The notes below the pieces were generated by a model that did no database searches, was not told the origin of the DNA, and saw nothing but the letters and a program-made list of their open reading frames with translations. The position numbers were made by a program, and so were the translations under genes. From Allobosea sp. UNC402CLCol (lineage in GTDB: Bacteria; Pseudomonadota; Alphaproteobacteria; Rhizobiales; Beijerinckiaceae): a stretch of DNA of 64,000 bases. Numbering within the stretch: position 1 is the first letter of the stretch; every line of letters starts with the position of its first letter. The stretch is from positions 930,001-994,000 of the forward strand of contig NZ_JQJJ01000009.1 in NCBI RefSeq assembly GCF_000745475.1, written 5' to 3'. This document shows positions 26,939 through 35,273 of the stretch, piece after piece.

Positions 26939-27496
26939 CTAGATGCCGGCGCCGTATTGCAGGCTCTCGTCCAGCTTGCCGTAGACGCCGCGCCAGTAGA
27001 GCAGGGCGCCTTCGTCCTGCGCGTGCCGGATCGCCTTGATGCGGCCGATCAGGATCGTGTGCGAGTGACGCTCGATCGCCTCCTCGGTCTCGCAATCGAG
27101 CACGGCAAGGGCGCCGTCGAGCGTCGGTGCACCGGTCGCCAGGCGCGCCCAGTCACCTTCATCGAAGCGTGCTTCGCCCTTGAAGCCGCCGCGACCGGCG
27201 AAGCGATCCGCGATGCTCTGGTGCCGGGCGGCGAGGACGTTGATCGCGAAGTGGCCCGCAGCCTCGATCGTCGGCCAGGCCGAGGCATTGCGGTTGACGC
27301 AGACGATGACGGTCGGCGGATCCGCGGAAAGCGCCGTCAGCGAGGTCGCAGTCAGTCCCGCTCTGCGCTGTGCATGGGTCGCGGTGATGACGCTCACGGC
27401 ACCCGCGACGTTTCTCATCACCGCCTTGAACGCGTCAGCGTGAATGTCGCGCACGGCGAGGGAAGACTGTTGATTCATTCGTGACCGCATCCTCAT
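26939..27496 (-). CDS. Flavin reductase (HpaC/SsuE-like flavin reductase domain)
   Basis: A 185-residue NAD(P)H:flavin oxidoreductase of the flavin_reductase-like family. Marks are FKAVMRNVAGAVSVITA, GLTATSLTALSADPPTVIVC, FAINVLAARHQSIADRFAG and the C-terminal HTILIGRIKAI. It should make reduced FMN for the LLM monooxygenases of the island. The ATG at 27496 has GGAG 4 bases before it; ATG 27478 is an alternative. In front lie a GC-rich hairpin and a candidate operator shared with the LLM gene at 29795. The regulator is likely the Rrf2 protein encoded next upstream. Confidence 0.92.
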   Translation of the reverse strand: MRMRSRMNQQSSLAVRDIHADAFKAVMRNVAGAVSVITATHAQRRAGLTATSLTALSADPPTVIVCVNRNASAWPTIEAAGHFAINVLAARHQSIADRFAGRGGFKGEARFDEGDWARLATGAPTLDGALAVLDCETEEAIERHSHTILIGRIKAIRHAQDEGALLYWRGVYGKLDESLQYGAGI

Positions 27497-27508
27497 GCGG
27501 CTCCGGAC

Positions 27509-27534
27509 GCCGCCGCCGCGTTTTAGGCGGCGGC
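27509..27534 (+). terminator. Strong hairpin with T-run in the leader of the flavin reductase gene
   Basis: GCCGCCGCC (27509-27517) pairs with GGCGGCGGC (27526-27534); AGTTTTATT follows on the plus strand, so it is a textbook intrinsic terminator for rightward transcription. On the minus strand the same stem sits in the flavin reductase leader, just upstream of its ribosome binding site, and could affect translation. Confidence 0.65.
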
Positions 27535-27544
27535 AGTTTTATTG

Positions 27545-27561
27545 TCTATATAATTAGTAGA
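27545..27561. promoter_or_regulatory. Candidate Rrf2 operator before the flavin reductase gene
   Basis: The 17-mer TCTATATAATTAGTAGA forms an inverted repeat (TCTA and TAGA arms). It matches 30841-30857 in 15 of 17 positions. It lies 49 bp upstream of the flavin reductase start, beside the 3' end of the Rrf2 gene. Confidence 0.6.
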
Positions 27562-27564
27562 TAA

Positions 27565-28026
27565 TTAGATTGCGTAATCCGCATGAAGCGACGCCTGCGC
27601 GATCGAGCGCTGGACCAGATCTGCCACCGTCGTGGTGTCGACGATCCCCGCGATGGCATCGCGCACGTCGCTCATCACCGAGCGCACCGGACAGGTGTCG
27701 ATGTCGCCGCAATCCTCGCAGGCTCGAAAAGCGGAGCGGCTGGCGCAAGCGATCGGTGCGATCGGGCCTTCCAGGGCCCGGATCACGGCACCCACTTTGA
27801 TAGATCGCGCCGGTTTGGCCAGGGCATAGCCGCCGCCCGGCCCCTTCTTGCTGCGCAACATGCCGGCATTGCGCAGATCGAGCAGGATGGCGTCGAGGAA
27901 TTTCTTCGGAATGTTGTTCCGCTGCGCCACGTCCGCGACCTGCGCGGTCTCGCCAGCTTCGAGCCGGGCAAGATGCACGATCGCCTTGAGGCCGTATTTG
28001 CCCTTGTTGGTCAGCACCGGATTCAC
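27565..28026 (-). CDS. Rrf2-family transcriptional regulator with four cysteines
   Basis: A 153-residue regulator. The winged helix (LTNKGKYGLKAIVHLARLE, then VADVAQRNNIPKKFLDAILL and KKGPGGGYALAKPA) is clearly Rrf2. Cysteines at 94, 103, 106 and 112 cluster where IscR-type members bind an iron-sulfur cluster, so redox, iron or sulfur sensing is likely. The start is GTG at 28026 or GTG at 28017, the latter giving the common MLTNKGKYG N terminus. It sits upstream of the flavin reductase gene on the same strand, with a candidate operator and hairpin between them. Confidence 0.92.
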   Translation of the reverse strand: MNPVLTNKGKYGLKAIVHLARLEAGETAQVADVAQRNNIPKKFLDAILLDLRNAGMLRSKKGPGGGYALAKPARSIKVGAVIRALEGPIAPIACASRSAFRACEDCGDIDTCPVRSVMSDVRDAIAGIVDTTTVADLVQRSIAQASLHADYAI

Positions 28027-28130
28027 CCATGCGTTGAATGTATAGTTTTCCTATCAAGTTTTATCATAATTTCAATATGAACGTTCTCTTCGGGGCCGCG
28101 TGCAGAGAAAAGCAATCTCGGCACCGGGGT

Positions 28131-28158
28131 GACGGAGCGGCTGGGGAGCCGCTCCGTC
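28131..28158 (-). terminator. Hairpin after the LLM gene 28166-29482
   Basis: GACGGAGCGGC (28131-28141) pairs perfectly with GCCGCTCCGTC (28148-28158), an 11-bp stem with a 6-base loop. It lies 7 bases beyond the stop codon. There is no T-run, so termination strength is uncertain. Confidence 0.7.
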
Positions 28159-28165
28159 GAAGAAC

Positions 28166-29482
28166 TCAGGCGCTGCGGGCCAATGAGACAGCCGGCGTCA
28201 GGGCGGGCAGCTCCAGGTTCGAGCGGAAATCGTCTCCGACATAGTCGGTGTCGATGAGCCCGCGCCGGCGCAGCTCCGGCAGGAGGCCGTTCAGGAGAAG
28301 GTCCTCCTGGTCGGGATTGCCGAGCCCGTGGAGGGTGAGGACGTCCAGCACCCCGGCACGGAAGCGCTCCTCGATCGCATCGACCAATTGTTCCGGCGTG
28401 CCTGCGACGGACCAGTGCCCCGTCTCCTGCGCCTCGATGATCAATTCGCGGAGCGTCAGGCCCTGCTTCGCGTAGCGGCTGAAGATCTCGACGCGCCCTC
28501 GGCGCCGGTTGGTGCTGGTGACCTCGGGCAGCAGGCTGTCGGGCAGGGGCTTGTCGAGCGGCAGGCCCGAGAGATCGATGTCGCCGCCCAGCATGTCGGC
28601 GAGCTTGAGGCGCCCGAGCTCGTAATCGATGCGCTCATGCTTCTCCTTCAGGCGCCGGGCGACGTCCGCATCGGATTCCCCGATCACCGAATGGAACGAG
28701 TTCATCACGAAGGGCAGGTTGTCGCCGCGCCCGAAGCCTTTGGCGCGCCGCCGCAGCTCGGTCACGAAGGCGAGCGCGCCCTCCAGCTTCGGCTGCGACG
28801 TGTAGACAACCTCGGCATAGCGGGCGCCCACATTGATGCCGGCTTCAGACTGGCCGGCCTGGAATTGCACGGGACGGCCCTGCGGCAGCGGCGGCACGTT
28901 GAGCGGCCCCTGAACGGTGAAGTGCCGGCCGCGATAATCGACGCGATGGAACTTGGCTGGGTCGAGAGCAAGCCCGCCGGAAGCCTTGCGCGTCACCGCA
29001 TCGCTCTCGTTCGCATCATACAGAGCGTTCACGACCTCGATGAATTCGGCGGCGCGGGCATAGCGCTCCTCGGGGCTGAGCAGGTCCAAGCCGAAATTCT
29101 CCTCGCCGACCGAGGAGGTGACCGCGTTCCAGGCGGCGCGGCCGCCGCTGGCATGGTCCAGCGTGCCAATCAGGCGCGCCAGATTGTAGGGGTGGTGGAA
29201 CGTCGTCGAGACCGTCGCCACGAGGCCGATATGCGAGGTGACCTGGCTCAGTGCGGCGAGCGCGATCAACGGATCCTGGACCCCAGCGGTGCCGGCGAGG
29301 CCGGCCGGATCGATCTGCAGCAGGTCGGCGGTGAAGAGGCCGGTGATCTTCTCGGCTTCGGCTCTGCGGGCGAATGCGGCGGCGCGCTTCGCCCCGGTGG
29401 CCGGATCGGCATCGTTCGATGCCGCGATGACGTTGGAGGCGCCCATCAGGGTCTTGAGGCGGCGGCGGGTGGGTGGCGACAT
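28166..29482 (-). CDS. LLM-class monooxygenase, NtaA/SnaA/DszA type
   Basis: A 438-residue FMNH2-dependent monooxygenase. Marks are TGLFTADLLQIDPAGLAG, DPLIALAALSQVTSHIGLVA, DHASGGRAAWNAVTSSVGEE, NVPPLPQGRPVQFQAGQSEA and the closing LNGLLPELRRRGLIDTDYVG. AAGGA precedes the ATG by 7 bases. The flavin reductase at 26939 is the obvious partner. Just upstream lies the remnant of an ABC ATPase gene, so this enzyme may once have been coupled to another importer. Confidence 0.9.
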   Translation of the reverse strand: MSPPTRRRLKTLMGASNVIAASNDADPATGAKRAAAFARRAEAEKITGLFTADLLQIDPAGLAGTAGVQDPLIALAALSQVTSHIGLVATVSTTFHHPYNLARLIGTLDHASGGRAAWNAVTSSVGEENFGLDLLSPEERYARAAEFIEVVNALYDANESDAVTRKASGGLALDPAKFHRVDYRGRHFTVQGPLNVPPLPQGRPVQFQAGQSEAGINVGARYAEVVYTSQPKLEGALAFVTELRRRAKGFGRGDNLPFVMNSFHSVIGESDADVARRLKEKHERIDYELGRLKLADMLGGDIDLSGLPLDKPLPDSLLPEVTSTNRRRGRVEIFSRYAKQGLTLRELIIEAQETGHWSVAGTPEQLVDAIEERFRAGVLDVLTLHGLGNPDQEDLLLNGLLPELRRRGLIDTDYVGDDFRSNLELPALTPAVSLARSA

Positions 29483-29548
29483 CTCAGCGTCCTTATCCTG
29501 ATCGTTGATCGATGGAGGGTGGCGATCCGACGCGGTAGCCAGCGCTGC

Positions 29549-29768
29549 TCAGGGCAGGGCGGGCACGGCATCGAGCAGAGCGCGGGTGTAGCTGTGTGCC
29601 GGAGCGGCGAAGACCGTCTCGACCGCGCCGGTCTCCACGACGCGTCCGTCCTTCGTCACCAGCACGCGGTCGGTGAGGTGATGGATGACGCCGAGATCGC
29701 GGGAGATGAACAGCAGGGTCGTGCCGGAGGCCGCCTGGAGCTCCGCCCAGAAGTGTTCTTCGCGTGAT
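29549..29768 (-). pseudogene. Remnant of a peptide-type ABC transporter ATPase (C-terminal end only)
   Basis: No intact gene is here, but the reverse strand reads about 64 codons that match the C terminus of DppF-like ATPases: ELQAASGTTLLFISRDLGVI, HHLTDRVLVTKDGRVVETGA and HSYTRALLDAVPALP, then a stop at 29549. Walker A, signature and Walker B are all missing. The H-loop His (FISHDLG in the copy at 18986) is Arg here. A stop codon precedes the fragment near 29766 and no start is available. It is a deletion scar, similar to but not a copy of the ATPase at 18986. Confidence 0.8.
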
Positions 29769-29794
29769 CATGATGTCGAACCCCTTTGGCCGGC

Positions 29795-30799
29795 TCAGGC
29801 GGCCAGCGAGGCGCGAGCCTCGGCCGCGAGAAGCTCGATCGTCCTCAGGCGCCGCGCGCCTTCATTCACGGGGCAGTCGACGATGAATTCGTCGATTCCG
29901 AATGCCCGGTGCAGTCGCTTGAGCTCGGCATGGATCCGTGCCGGCGTGCCGCGCAGGAGCAGCGAGCTGCGCTCCTCGATGCGGTATTCGCGCGAGCCGG
30001 TTTGCCGGATGTATTCGAGGGCCTGCTCGCGGCTGGTGACGTTGACGCCCTGGCCGTTCTCGATATCCACGCGGAAGCGGCGCGTATCGGGCGCGAGGCT
30101 GCGGGCCAGATCATCGGTCTCGGCGGTGACGACGCCCAAGGCGAGCAGCGCCGAGGTGCCGCCGGCGGCACGATAGGCCGACAGGGCTTCACCCATGGCG
30201 GCCTCGTCGCCATGGATATGGCCGGGATAGACGAAACCCCAGCCGAGACCGGCGGCGAGCCGCGCGCTCTCGATGCTGGCGCCGAGCAGGAAGCGGTCCG
30301 GGGGCTGCGCCGGCGCCGGGAAGGCCGCGAGCCGATTGCCGGCGTCGCTGCCGTCATGGTGCTCGCGCAGGAAGCCGTCGAGCTCCACGAGCTGCGTGTC
30401 GAAGCTCGGCTTGCGGGCGGGATCATAGGCTCCCTGCAGGGCATGGGTCGACAGCGGCATCCCGCCCGGCGCCTTGCCGATGCCGATATCCACGCGCCCC
30501 GGCGCGAGTGCCGCCAGCAGGTTGAAGTTCTCGGCGACTTTGTAGGCGCTGTAGTGCTGGAGCATCACGCCGCCGGAGCCGATTCTGATGCGGCTGGTGT
30601 GCGCCAGCAGGAAGCTGATCAGCACCTCGGGCGACGAGCTTGCCAGCTTCGCCGCGTTGTGGTGCTCGGCGACCCAGAACCGCGCGAAACCGAGCTCTTC
30701 CGCCGCTTTTGCCAGCGAGAGCGTCCGCGCGAGCGCGTCGGCGGCGGCCTCGTTCGCCTGCAGTGGGCTCTTGTCGAGGAAGCTCAGTCGATAGGGCAT
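29795..30799 (-). CDS. LLM-class flavin-dependent oxidoreductase, MsnO8-like
   Basis: A 334-residue luciferase-like enzyme of the shorter type. Marks are RLSFLDKSPLQANEAAADAL, LGFARFWVAEHHNAAKLASS, SRIRIGSGGVMLQHYSAYKV and APGRVDIGIGKAPGGMPLST, which fit the MsnO8 subgroup. It is divergent from the GNAT gene at 30913. The candidate Rrf2 operator at 30841 and the TTCGAATAGT element at 30832 lie in its promoter region. The substrate is unknown. Confidence 0.9.
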   Translation of the reverse strand: MPYRLSFLDKSPLQANEAAADALARTLSLAKAAEELGFARFWVAEHHNAAKLASSSPEVLISFLLAHTSRIRIGSGGVMLQHYSAYKVAENFNLLAALAPGRVDIGIGKAPGGMPLSTHALQGAYDPARKPSFDTQLVELDGFLREHHDGSDAGNRLAAFPAPAQPPDRFLLGASIESARLAAGLGWGFVYPGHIHGDEAAMGEALSAYRAAGGTSALLALGVVTAETDDLARSLAPDTRRFRVDIENGQGVNVTSREQALEYIRQTGSREYRIEERSSLLLRGTPARIHAELKRLHRAFGIDEFIVDCPVNEGARRLRTIELLAAEARASLAA

Positions 30800-30840
30800 T
30801 CGGCCTCGCCAGGCATTGACAGAGAATGTTGTTCGAATAG

Positions 30841-30857
30841 TCTATAGAATTAATAGA
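30841..30857. promoter_or_regulatory. Candidate Rrf2 operator between LLM and GNAT genes
   Basis: The 17-mer TCTATAGAATTAATAGA is an inverted repeat (TCTAT and ATAGA). It is 15/17 identical to 27545-27561. It lies 42 bp upstream of the leftward LLM gene and 55 bp upstream of the rightward GNAT gene, so it could control both. TTCGAATAGT overlaps its left end. Confidence 0.6.
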
Positions 30858-30912
30858 ATGCTTGATCAAGCGGTCGCGAGCAAGCCAAGCCGCTGCGATT
30901 TCGGAGAATGTT

Positions 30913-31539
30913 ATGGCTGACGTCTTTGTGCGGTCTTCGCCTCTCGACCCGGCGGCGGAGCCGCTGCTTGAGGGGCTGATCTCGGAATATGACGGGCGCT
31001 ACGGCGCGGCGAGCCGCCCCGGCGGGGCCCGCTCCGAGATCATGCGCTATCCGGCTGAAGCGTTTACGCCGCCGCTCGGCACCTTCCTGCTCTTGCAGCG
31101 CGACAGGGAGACGATCGCGGGCGGGGCATTCATGAGCCACGACGATGAGACGGCGGAGTTCAAGCGCATCTGGACGCGCCCGGATCTGCGCCGACAGGGG
31201 TTTGCCCGGCAAATCGTGCTTGCACTCGAAGAGGCGGCGGCCGAGCTGGGCTATACCCGGGCTTATCTGACCACCGGTTTCCGCCAGCCCGAAGCGTCGG
31301 CCTTGTACCTCGCCCTGGGCTATCGGCCGCTCTTCGACACGAGCGTCGATCCCACCCTCTACCGCTCCTTGCCGTTCGAGAAACATATCGGGGCAAAGGC
31401 GGGGCAGGTCGGCACCTATCCGGTCTTCGCGCCGGCTGCGTCACTGGAGGACGCCACCAAGCGCGTTGCCGCGATCAAGGCCGAGCAGGAGGCGAAGGTC
31501 TCCGCCCGGCTGGCGAGCTATCTGGCCTCGGCCGCCTGA
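30913..31539 (+). CDS. GNAT-family N-acetyltransferase
   Basis: A 208-residue acyl-CoA-dependent acetyltransferase. The acetyl-CoA-binding region is in the second third: RIWTRPDLRRQGFARQIVLA, with the R/Q-x-x-G-x-G/A loop as RRQGFA, followed by LGYTRAYLTTGFRQPEASAL and ALGYRPLFD. GGAG precedes the ATG at 30913 by 6 bases. The acceptor is unknown. It opens a rightward run with two LLM genes and may modify their substrate or product, as N-acetyltransferases do in some thioether-degrading pathways; that link is inference. Confidence 0.88.
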   Translation: MADVFVRSSPLDPAAEPLLEGLISEYDGRYGAASRPGGARSEIMRYPAEAFTPPLGTFLLLQRDRETIAGGAFMSHDDETAEFKRIWTRPDLRRQGFARQIVLALEEAAAELGYTRAYLTTGFRQPEASALYLALGYRPLFDTSVDPTLYRSLPFEKHIGAKAGQVGTYPVFAPAASLEDATKRVAAIKAEQEAKVSARLASYLASAA

Positions 31540-31563
31540 GCACTGACCCGATCGGATCGAACG

Positions 31564-32559
31564 ATGACGCAGAAATCGACTTTCCTAGTAGGCTTTGGAC
31601 TGCATGCCGGTGCCCATGGAGACGATCCCGACTGGCGCGGCTTCTGGAGTGGCCTGATCGGCCGGCTCGACGGCGCGGCCGAATTCCTGACCCTGGAAGA
31701 TCGCTTCGCCGATCCCGGCCGGGACGGGCTCGATGCGATCCTTCTGGCCAATTGGCTCGCGCCGCGCAGCCGCGACATCGGCATCATCGCCGGCGCGCCC
31801 CTCAACGTCCTCGAGCCCTTCCATGTCTCGACCGCCATCGCCACCCTGGACTATGTCAGCGGGGGCAGGGCTGGCCTCCTGGCCCAGCGCCTCGACCAGC
31901 AGCGGAGCCTTGACGCCGGTCGTGCCATCGGCGCGCTGAAGGGCTTTCCGGCGGTCGATCCGCCGTCTCTCGACCGCGACGCGCTCGCTGCGGCCGAGGT
32001 GGTGAGGCGGCTCTGGGACAGTTGGGAGGATGATGCGGTCATCCGCGACGTCGTGAGCCAGCGCTATGTCGACGGCGAGAAACTTCACTATATCGACTTC
32101 CAGGGCGCCGATTTCCGCGTGCTGGGGCCCTCCATCACGCCAAGACCCCCTCAGGGCCAGCCTTTGGTCGCGACCAGCTGGACGGCGGAAGCGGATCTGG
32201 CGCTCGCCCGCGCTGCCGACGTGGTTTTCGTGCCGGCCGCGAGCGACCTTGCCGGAATAGTGGCGAAGCTGGAGGGCGATGGCCCCGGCACGGGGCCGAA
32301 GGTCATCGCCGATCTGCATGTGAAGCCCGATGTGGCTGATGTCGCCGACCTGATCGCTGCCGCCAAGACCTCCGAGACTCAGGGAGCCCGCGGCGTCCGC
32401 CTGATCTTGACCGACCCGCACCGGCAGATCGCGCCTGTTGTCGACACGCTTGTGCCTGCTCTTCGCACCGCGGGGCTCGTCGCACAGCCCCCGGGTGGAG
32501 ATCTGCGCAGTCGCTTCGGTCTGCCCGCCGCCCGCAATCGCTACGCCGCGGCCGCCTGA
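31564..32559 (+). CDS. Compact LLM-class oxidoreductase (331 residues)
   Basis: A shortened relative of the NtaA/SnaA/DszA enzymes in this island. It keeps VSTAIATLDYVSGGRAGLLA, RLWDSWEDDAVIRD, the LHYIDFQGADFRVLGPSITP segment (the counterpart of FSVRGPLNV in full-length members) and a C-terminal DLRSRFGLP. It lacks about 100 residues compared with the 430-residue neighbours, mainly in the N-terminal part and the region after the substrate loop. It is 15 bp from the next LLM gene. Activity is uncertain. Confidence 0.82.
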   Translation: MTQKSTFLVGFGLHAGAHGDDPDWRGFWSGLIGRLDGAAEFLTLEDRFADPGRDGLDAILLANWLAPRSRDIGIIAGAPLNVLEPFHVSTAIATLDYVSGGRAGLLAQRLDQQRSLDAGRAIGALKGFPAVDPPSLDRDALAAAEVVRRLWDSWEDDAVIRDVVSQRYVDGEKLHYIDFQGADFRVLGPSITPRPPQGQPLVATSWTAEADLALARAADVVFVPAASDLAGIVAKLEGDGPGTGPKVIADLHVKPDVADVADLIAAAKTSETQGARGVRLILTDPHRQIAPVVDTLVPALRTAGLVAQPPGGDLRSRFGLPAARNRYAAAA

Positions 32560-32574
32560 GCTCGGAGGAATATC

Positions 32575-33867
32575 ATGTCTAAGAAGCAGATCATCCTCGG
32601 GGCGCAGTTTCCGGGCGTGAACAATTTCACGGTCTGGAGCGATCCGGCCGCCGGCAGCCAGATCGCATTCTCGTCCTTCCGGCACTTCGCCGAGACCGTC
32701 GAGCGCGGCAAGTTCGACTTCATCTTCCTGGCCGAAGGCTTGAGGGTCCGGGAGCAGAAGGGACGCTTCCACGAGCTGGATGTCGTCGGCCGCCCGAACA
32801 CCCTGGCCATCCTCACGGCATTGGCTTCGATCACCAACCATGTTGGGTTGATCGGCACGCTGACCACGACGTTCAACGAGCCTTACCCGCTGGCACGCCA
32901 GCTCGCGACGCTCGATATCCTGTCCGGCGGGAGGGCCGGCTGGAACGTGGTGACGTCGCCCGGTGCCTTCACCGGAGCCAATTTCCGCCGCGGCGATCAT
33001 CTGCCGTTCCGCGAACGCTACGAGCGCGCGCGGGACTTCCTCGAAACCGCGCGCTCGATCTGGCAGGGCGGTGATTTCCATGTCCGCTCTCCCTATTTCG
33101 ACATCGCAGGCCGCACCGGTGCCGGCCCACTGCCGCAAGGGGCTCCCATCATCGCGCAGGCCGGCGATTCCGACGAGGGCAGGGAGCTCGCTGCCAGCCA
33201 TGCCGACCTGATCTATTCCCGGCATGGCACCCTCGAGGAGGGACAGGCCTTCTATGCCGATGTGAAGCAACGTCTCGCGAAATATGGGCGCAGCCGCGAT
33301 GCCCTAAAAATCCTGCCGGGCGCCAATTTCGTCCTGGGCGAGACGCTCGAAGACGCTTTGGAAAAGCAGAAAGCTATCCGCCTGCAGCAGGTCAGCCCGA
33401 AGAACGCCATCGTCTTTCTCGAGCAGGTCTGGAACCGCGATCTCACGGCCTACGACCCGGACGGCCCGCTGCCGGAGGTCGATCCCGATGTCGCCGTCGA
33501 GCAGCTCGCCCAGGGGCGCGCCGCCCGCTACGACAACCGCCTGGAAACCGCGCGCGCCTGGCGCGAACTGGCCGAGCGCGAAAAGCTCAGCATCCGCGAG
33601 CTCATCATCAAGGTGACCGGACGCAAGCAGTTCGTCGGGACGCCCGCACAGGTCGCCGAGGAGATCGATCGCTATGTCCAGGCGGATGCGGCGGACGGTT
33701 TCGTCTTCGCGCCGCATCTCACGCCCGGCGGCTTCGACGAGTTCGTCGAGAAGGTCATCCCGATCCTGCAGGAGCGCAAGGTCTTCCGGCAGGACTATGC
33801 CGCGCCCACCCTGCGTGGAAACCTCGCTCTTCCCCAGGCCTGGCAGCCGGTCGCCAAGGCCGTATAG
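32575..33867 (+). CDS. LLM-class monooxygenase, NtaA/SnaA/DszA type
   Basis: A 430-residue FMNH2-dependent monooxygenase. Marks are KFDFIFLAEGLRVREQKGRF, NTLAILTALASITNHVGLIG, TLDILSGGRAGWNVVTSPGA and LPQGAPIIAQAGDSDEGREL. GGAGG precedes the ATG. It follows the compact LLM gene by 15 bp, so the two are co-transcribed with the GNAT gene and might form a pair. The flavin reductase gene at 26939 would supply FMNH2. Confidence 0.92.
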   Translation: MSKKQIILGAQFPGVNNFTVWSDPAAGSQIAFSSFRHFAETVERGKFDFIFLAEGLRVREQKGRFHELDVVGRPNTLAILTALASITNHVGLIGTLTTTFNEPYPLARQLATLDILSGGRAGWNVVTSPGAFTGANFRRGDHLPFRERYERARDFLETARSIWQGGDFHVRSPYFDIAGRTGAGPLPQGAPIIAQAGDSDEGRELAASHADLIYSRHGTLEEGQAFYADVKQRLAKYGRSRDALKILPGANFVLGETLEDALEKQKAIRLQQVSPKNAIVFLEQVWNRDLTAYDPDGPLPEVDPDVAVEQLAQGRAARYDNRLETARAWRELAEREKLSIRELIIKVTGRKQFVGTPAQVAEEIDRYVQADAADGFVFAPHLTPGGFDEFVEKVIPILQERKVFRQDYAAPTLRGNLALPQAWQPVAKAV

Positions 33868-33896
33868 GCGGCTTCCAATTCAGTGCCGGCGCCGCC
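33867..33896. terminator. Hairpin between convergent LLM genes
   Basis: GGCGGC (33867-33872) pairs with GCCGCC (33891-33896) in the 35-bp gap between two convergent stop codons. The stem is short and lacks a T-run, so this is a weak call. Confidence 0.4.
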
Positions 33897-33902
33897 TGGT
33901 GC

Positions 33903-35231
33903 TCAGCTCGCGAAAGCCCCGAGCCGCGGAATGCCGAGGCCAAAGCGCTCGCGCAGGGTGGTCTCGGCATAGCTCCGGCGGAACAGGCCACGGTCCTGGA
34001 GGACGGGGATCACGCGGTCGACGAAATCGTCGAGCCCGTCCGGCATCGAGGCGGGGATCAGGTTGAAGCCGTCGGCCGCGCCCTGTTCGAACCAGAATTG
34101 CAGGTCGTCGGCGATCGTCTCCGGCGAGCCGATGATGATGCGGTGGCCATGGGAGGCGATGGCGAGTGCGGCAAGCTCGCGCAGGGTGTAGTTCTCGGCT
34201 CGCGCCTTGTTCAGGAGTAGCCGCACCCGGCTCTCGCCATGGATGCGCTCGCCCGGCTCCGGCACCGGCCCGTCGAGCGGATGGGTCGAGAGGTCGTAGC
34301 CCCAGCGGCCCGAGAGCTGCCGGATGCCGGCGGCGATATCGGTGTGCTCCTGCAGCGCCGCGAATTTCTCGCGCGCCTCGGCGTCGGTCCGACCAACGAT
34401 CGGCATGATGCCGGGCAGCACCTTGAGATAGCCGGAGCGGCCGCCGGCCTCGGCCGCCTCCTTGAGCGCGGCGCGATAGGCGAGCGAATCCTCGATCGTG
34501 TCCTGTGCGGTGAAGGCGAGATCGGCCTGCGTCGCGGCAAGCCCGATGCCGTCGCGCGAGGAGCCTGCCTGCACGATCACGGGATGGCCCTGCGGCGGCC
34601 GGGAGACGTTGAGCGGCCCGCGGACGGAGAAATGCTCGCCCTTGTGGTCGAGCAGGCGAACACGGTCCGTATCGAGGAATCTGCCGGATCGCTTGTCCAT
34701 GACGAGTGCGTCGTCGGCCCAGCTATCCCACAAGCCGCGCACGACCCGGACGAACTCGTCGGCGCGGGCATAGCGAGCGGCATGATCGGGCAGGGCGCTC
34801 AGGCTGAAATTTTCCGCAGCGCGGTCGGATTGCGTGGTGACCACGTTCCAGCCCGCCCGGCCACGGCTGATATGGTCGAGCGAGGCCAGGGCACGCGCGA
34901 CATTGTACGGCTCGGAGAAGCTGGTCGAGATCGTGCCGACGAGCCCGATCTTCGAGGTCGCGACCGCCAGCGCCGAAAGCAGCGTCACCGGCTCCAGCCC
35001 GCCGGCCTTGCCCTGCGCGCCGGGCTCTGGGCCGGCGAGGTTGTCGGCCATGAAGAACATGTCGAACAGCCCTTCCTCGGCCTTCCGCGCGATGCGGATG
35101 ACCCAGTCGATATCTTCCGGATGACCTTGCGCGGCCTCCTGCCGCCAGGCGGCGGGGTGGCGGCCGAGTGGTTGGTGGAACAGCCCGAGATGGATTGTCC
35201 GGGACTTCTGCGTCTGTGAAACGGCCGACAT
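33903..35231 (-). CDS. LLM-class monooxygenase, NtaA/SnaA/DszA type
   Basis: A 442-residue FMNH2-dependent monooxygenase. Marks are GLFDMFFMADNLAGPEPGAQ, LEPVTLLSALAVATSKIGLV, DHISRGRAGWNVVTTQSDRA, HFSVRGPLNVSRPPQGHPVI and the closing VIPVLQDRGLFRRSYAETTL. AGGA precedes the ATG. It ends the leftward group headed by the importer at 35274-38608, 42 bp after the DppC-like gene, and so is probably transcribed with it. That suggests its substrate arrives through that importer. Confidence 0.92.
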   Translation of the reverse strand: MSAVSQTQKSRTIHLGLFHQPLGRHPAAWRQEAAQGHPEDIDWVIRIARKAEEGLFDMFFMADNLAGPEPGAQGKAGGLEPVTLLSALAVATSKIGLVGTISTSFSEPYNVARALASLDHISRGRAGWNVVTTQSDRAAENFSLSALPDHAARYARADEFVRVVRGLWDSWADDALVMDKRSGRFLDTDRVRLLDHKGEHFSVRGPLNVSRPPQGHPVIVQAGSSRDGIGLAATQADLAFTAQDTIEDSLAYRAALKEAAEAGGRSGYLKVLPGIMPIVGRTDAEAREKFAALQEHTDIAAGIRQLSGRWGYDLSTHPLDGPVPEPGERIHGESRVRLLLNKARAENYTLRELAALAIASHGHRIIIGSPETIADDLQFWFEQGAADGFNLIPASMPDGLDDFVDRVIPVLQDRGLFRRSYAETTLRERFGLGIPRLGAFAS

Positions 35232-35273
35232 CGGGTCTGTCCTGAAGGGAGTTGGATCGCGGGCGTGAAGAGC

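Noticed and set aside
28042..28054. ATAG-N5-CTAT repeat before the Rrf2 gene as an autoregulatory site
   Set aside because: The arms point the opposite way to the 17-bp candidate operator and are short, so it does not support the same motif.
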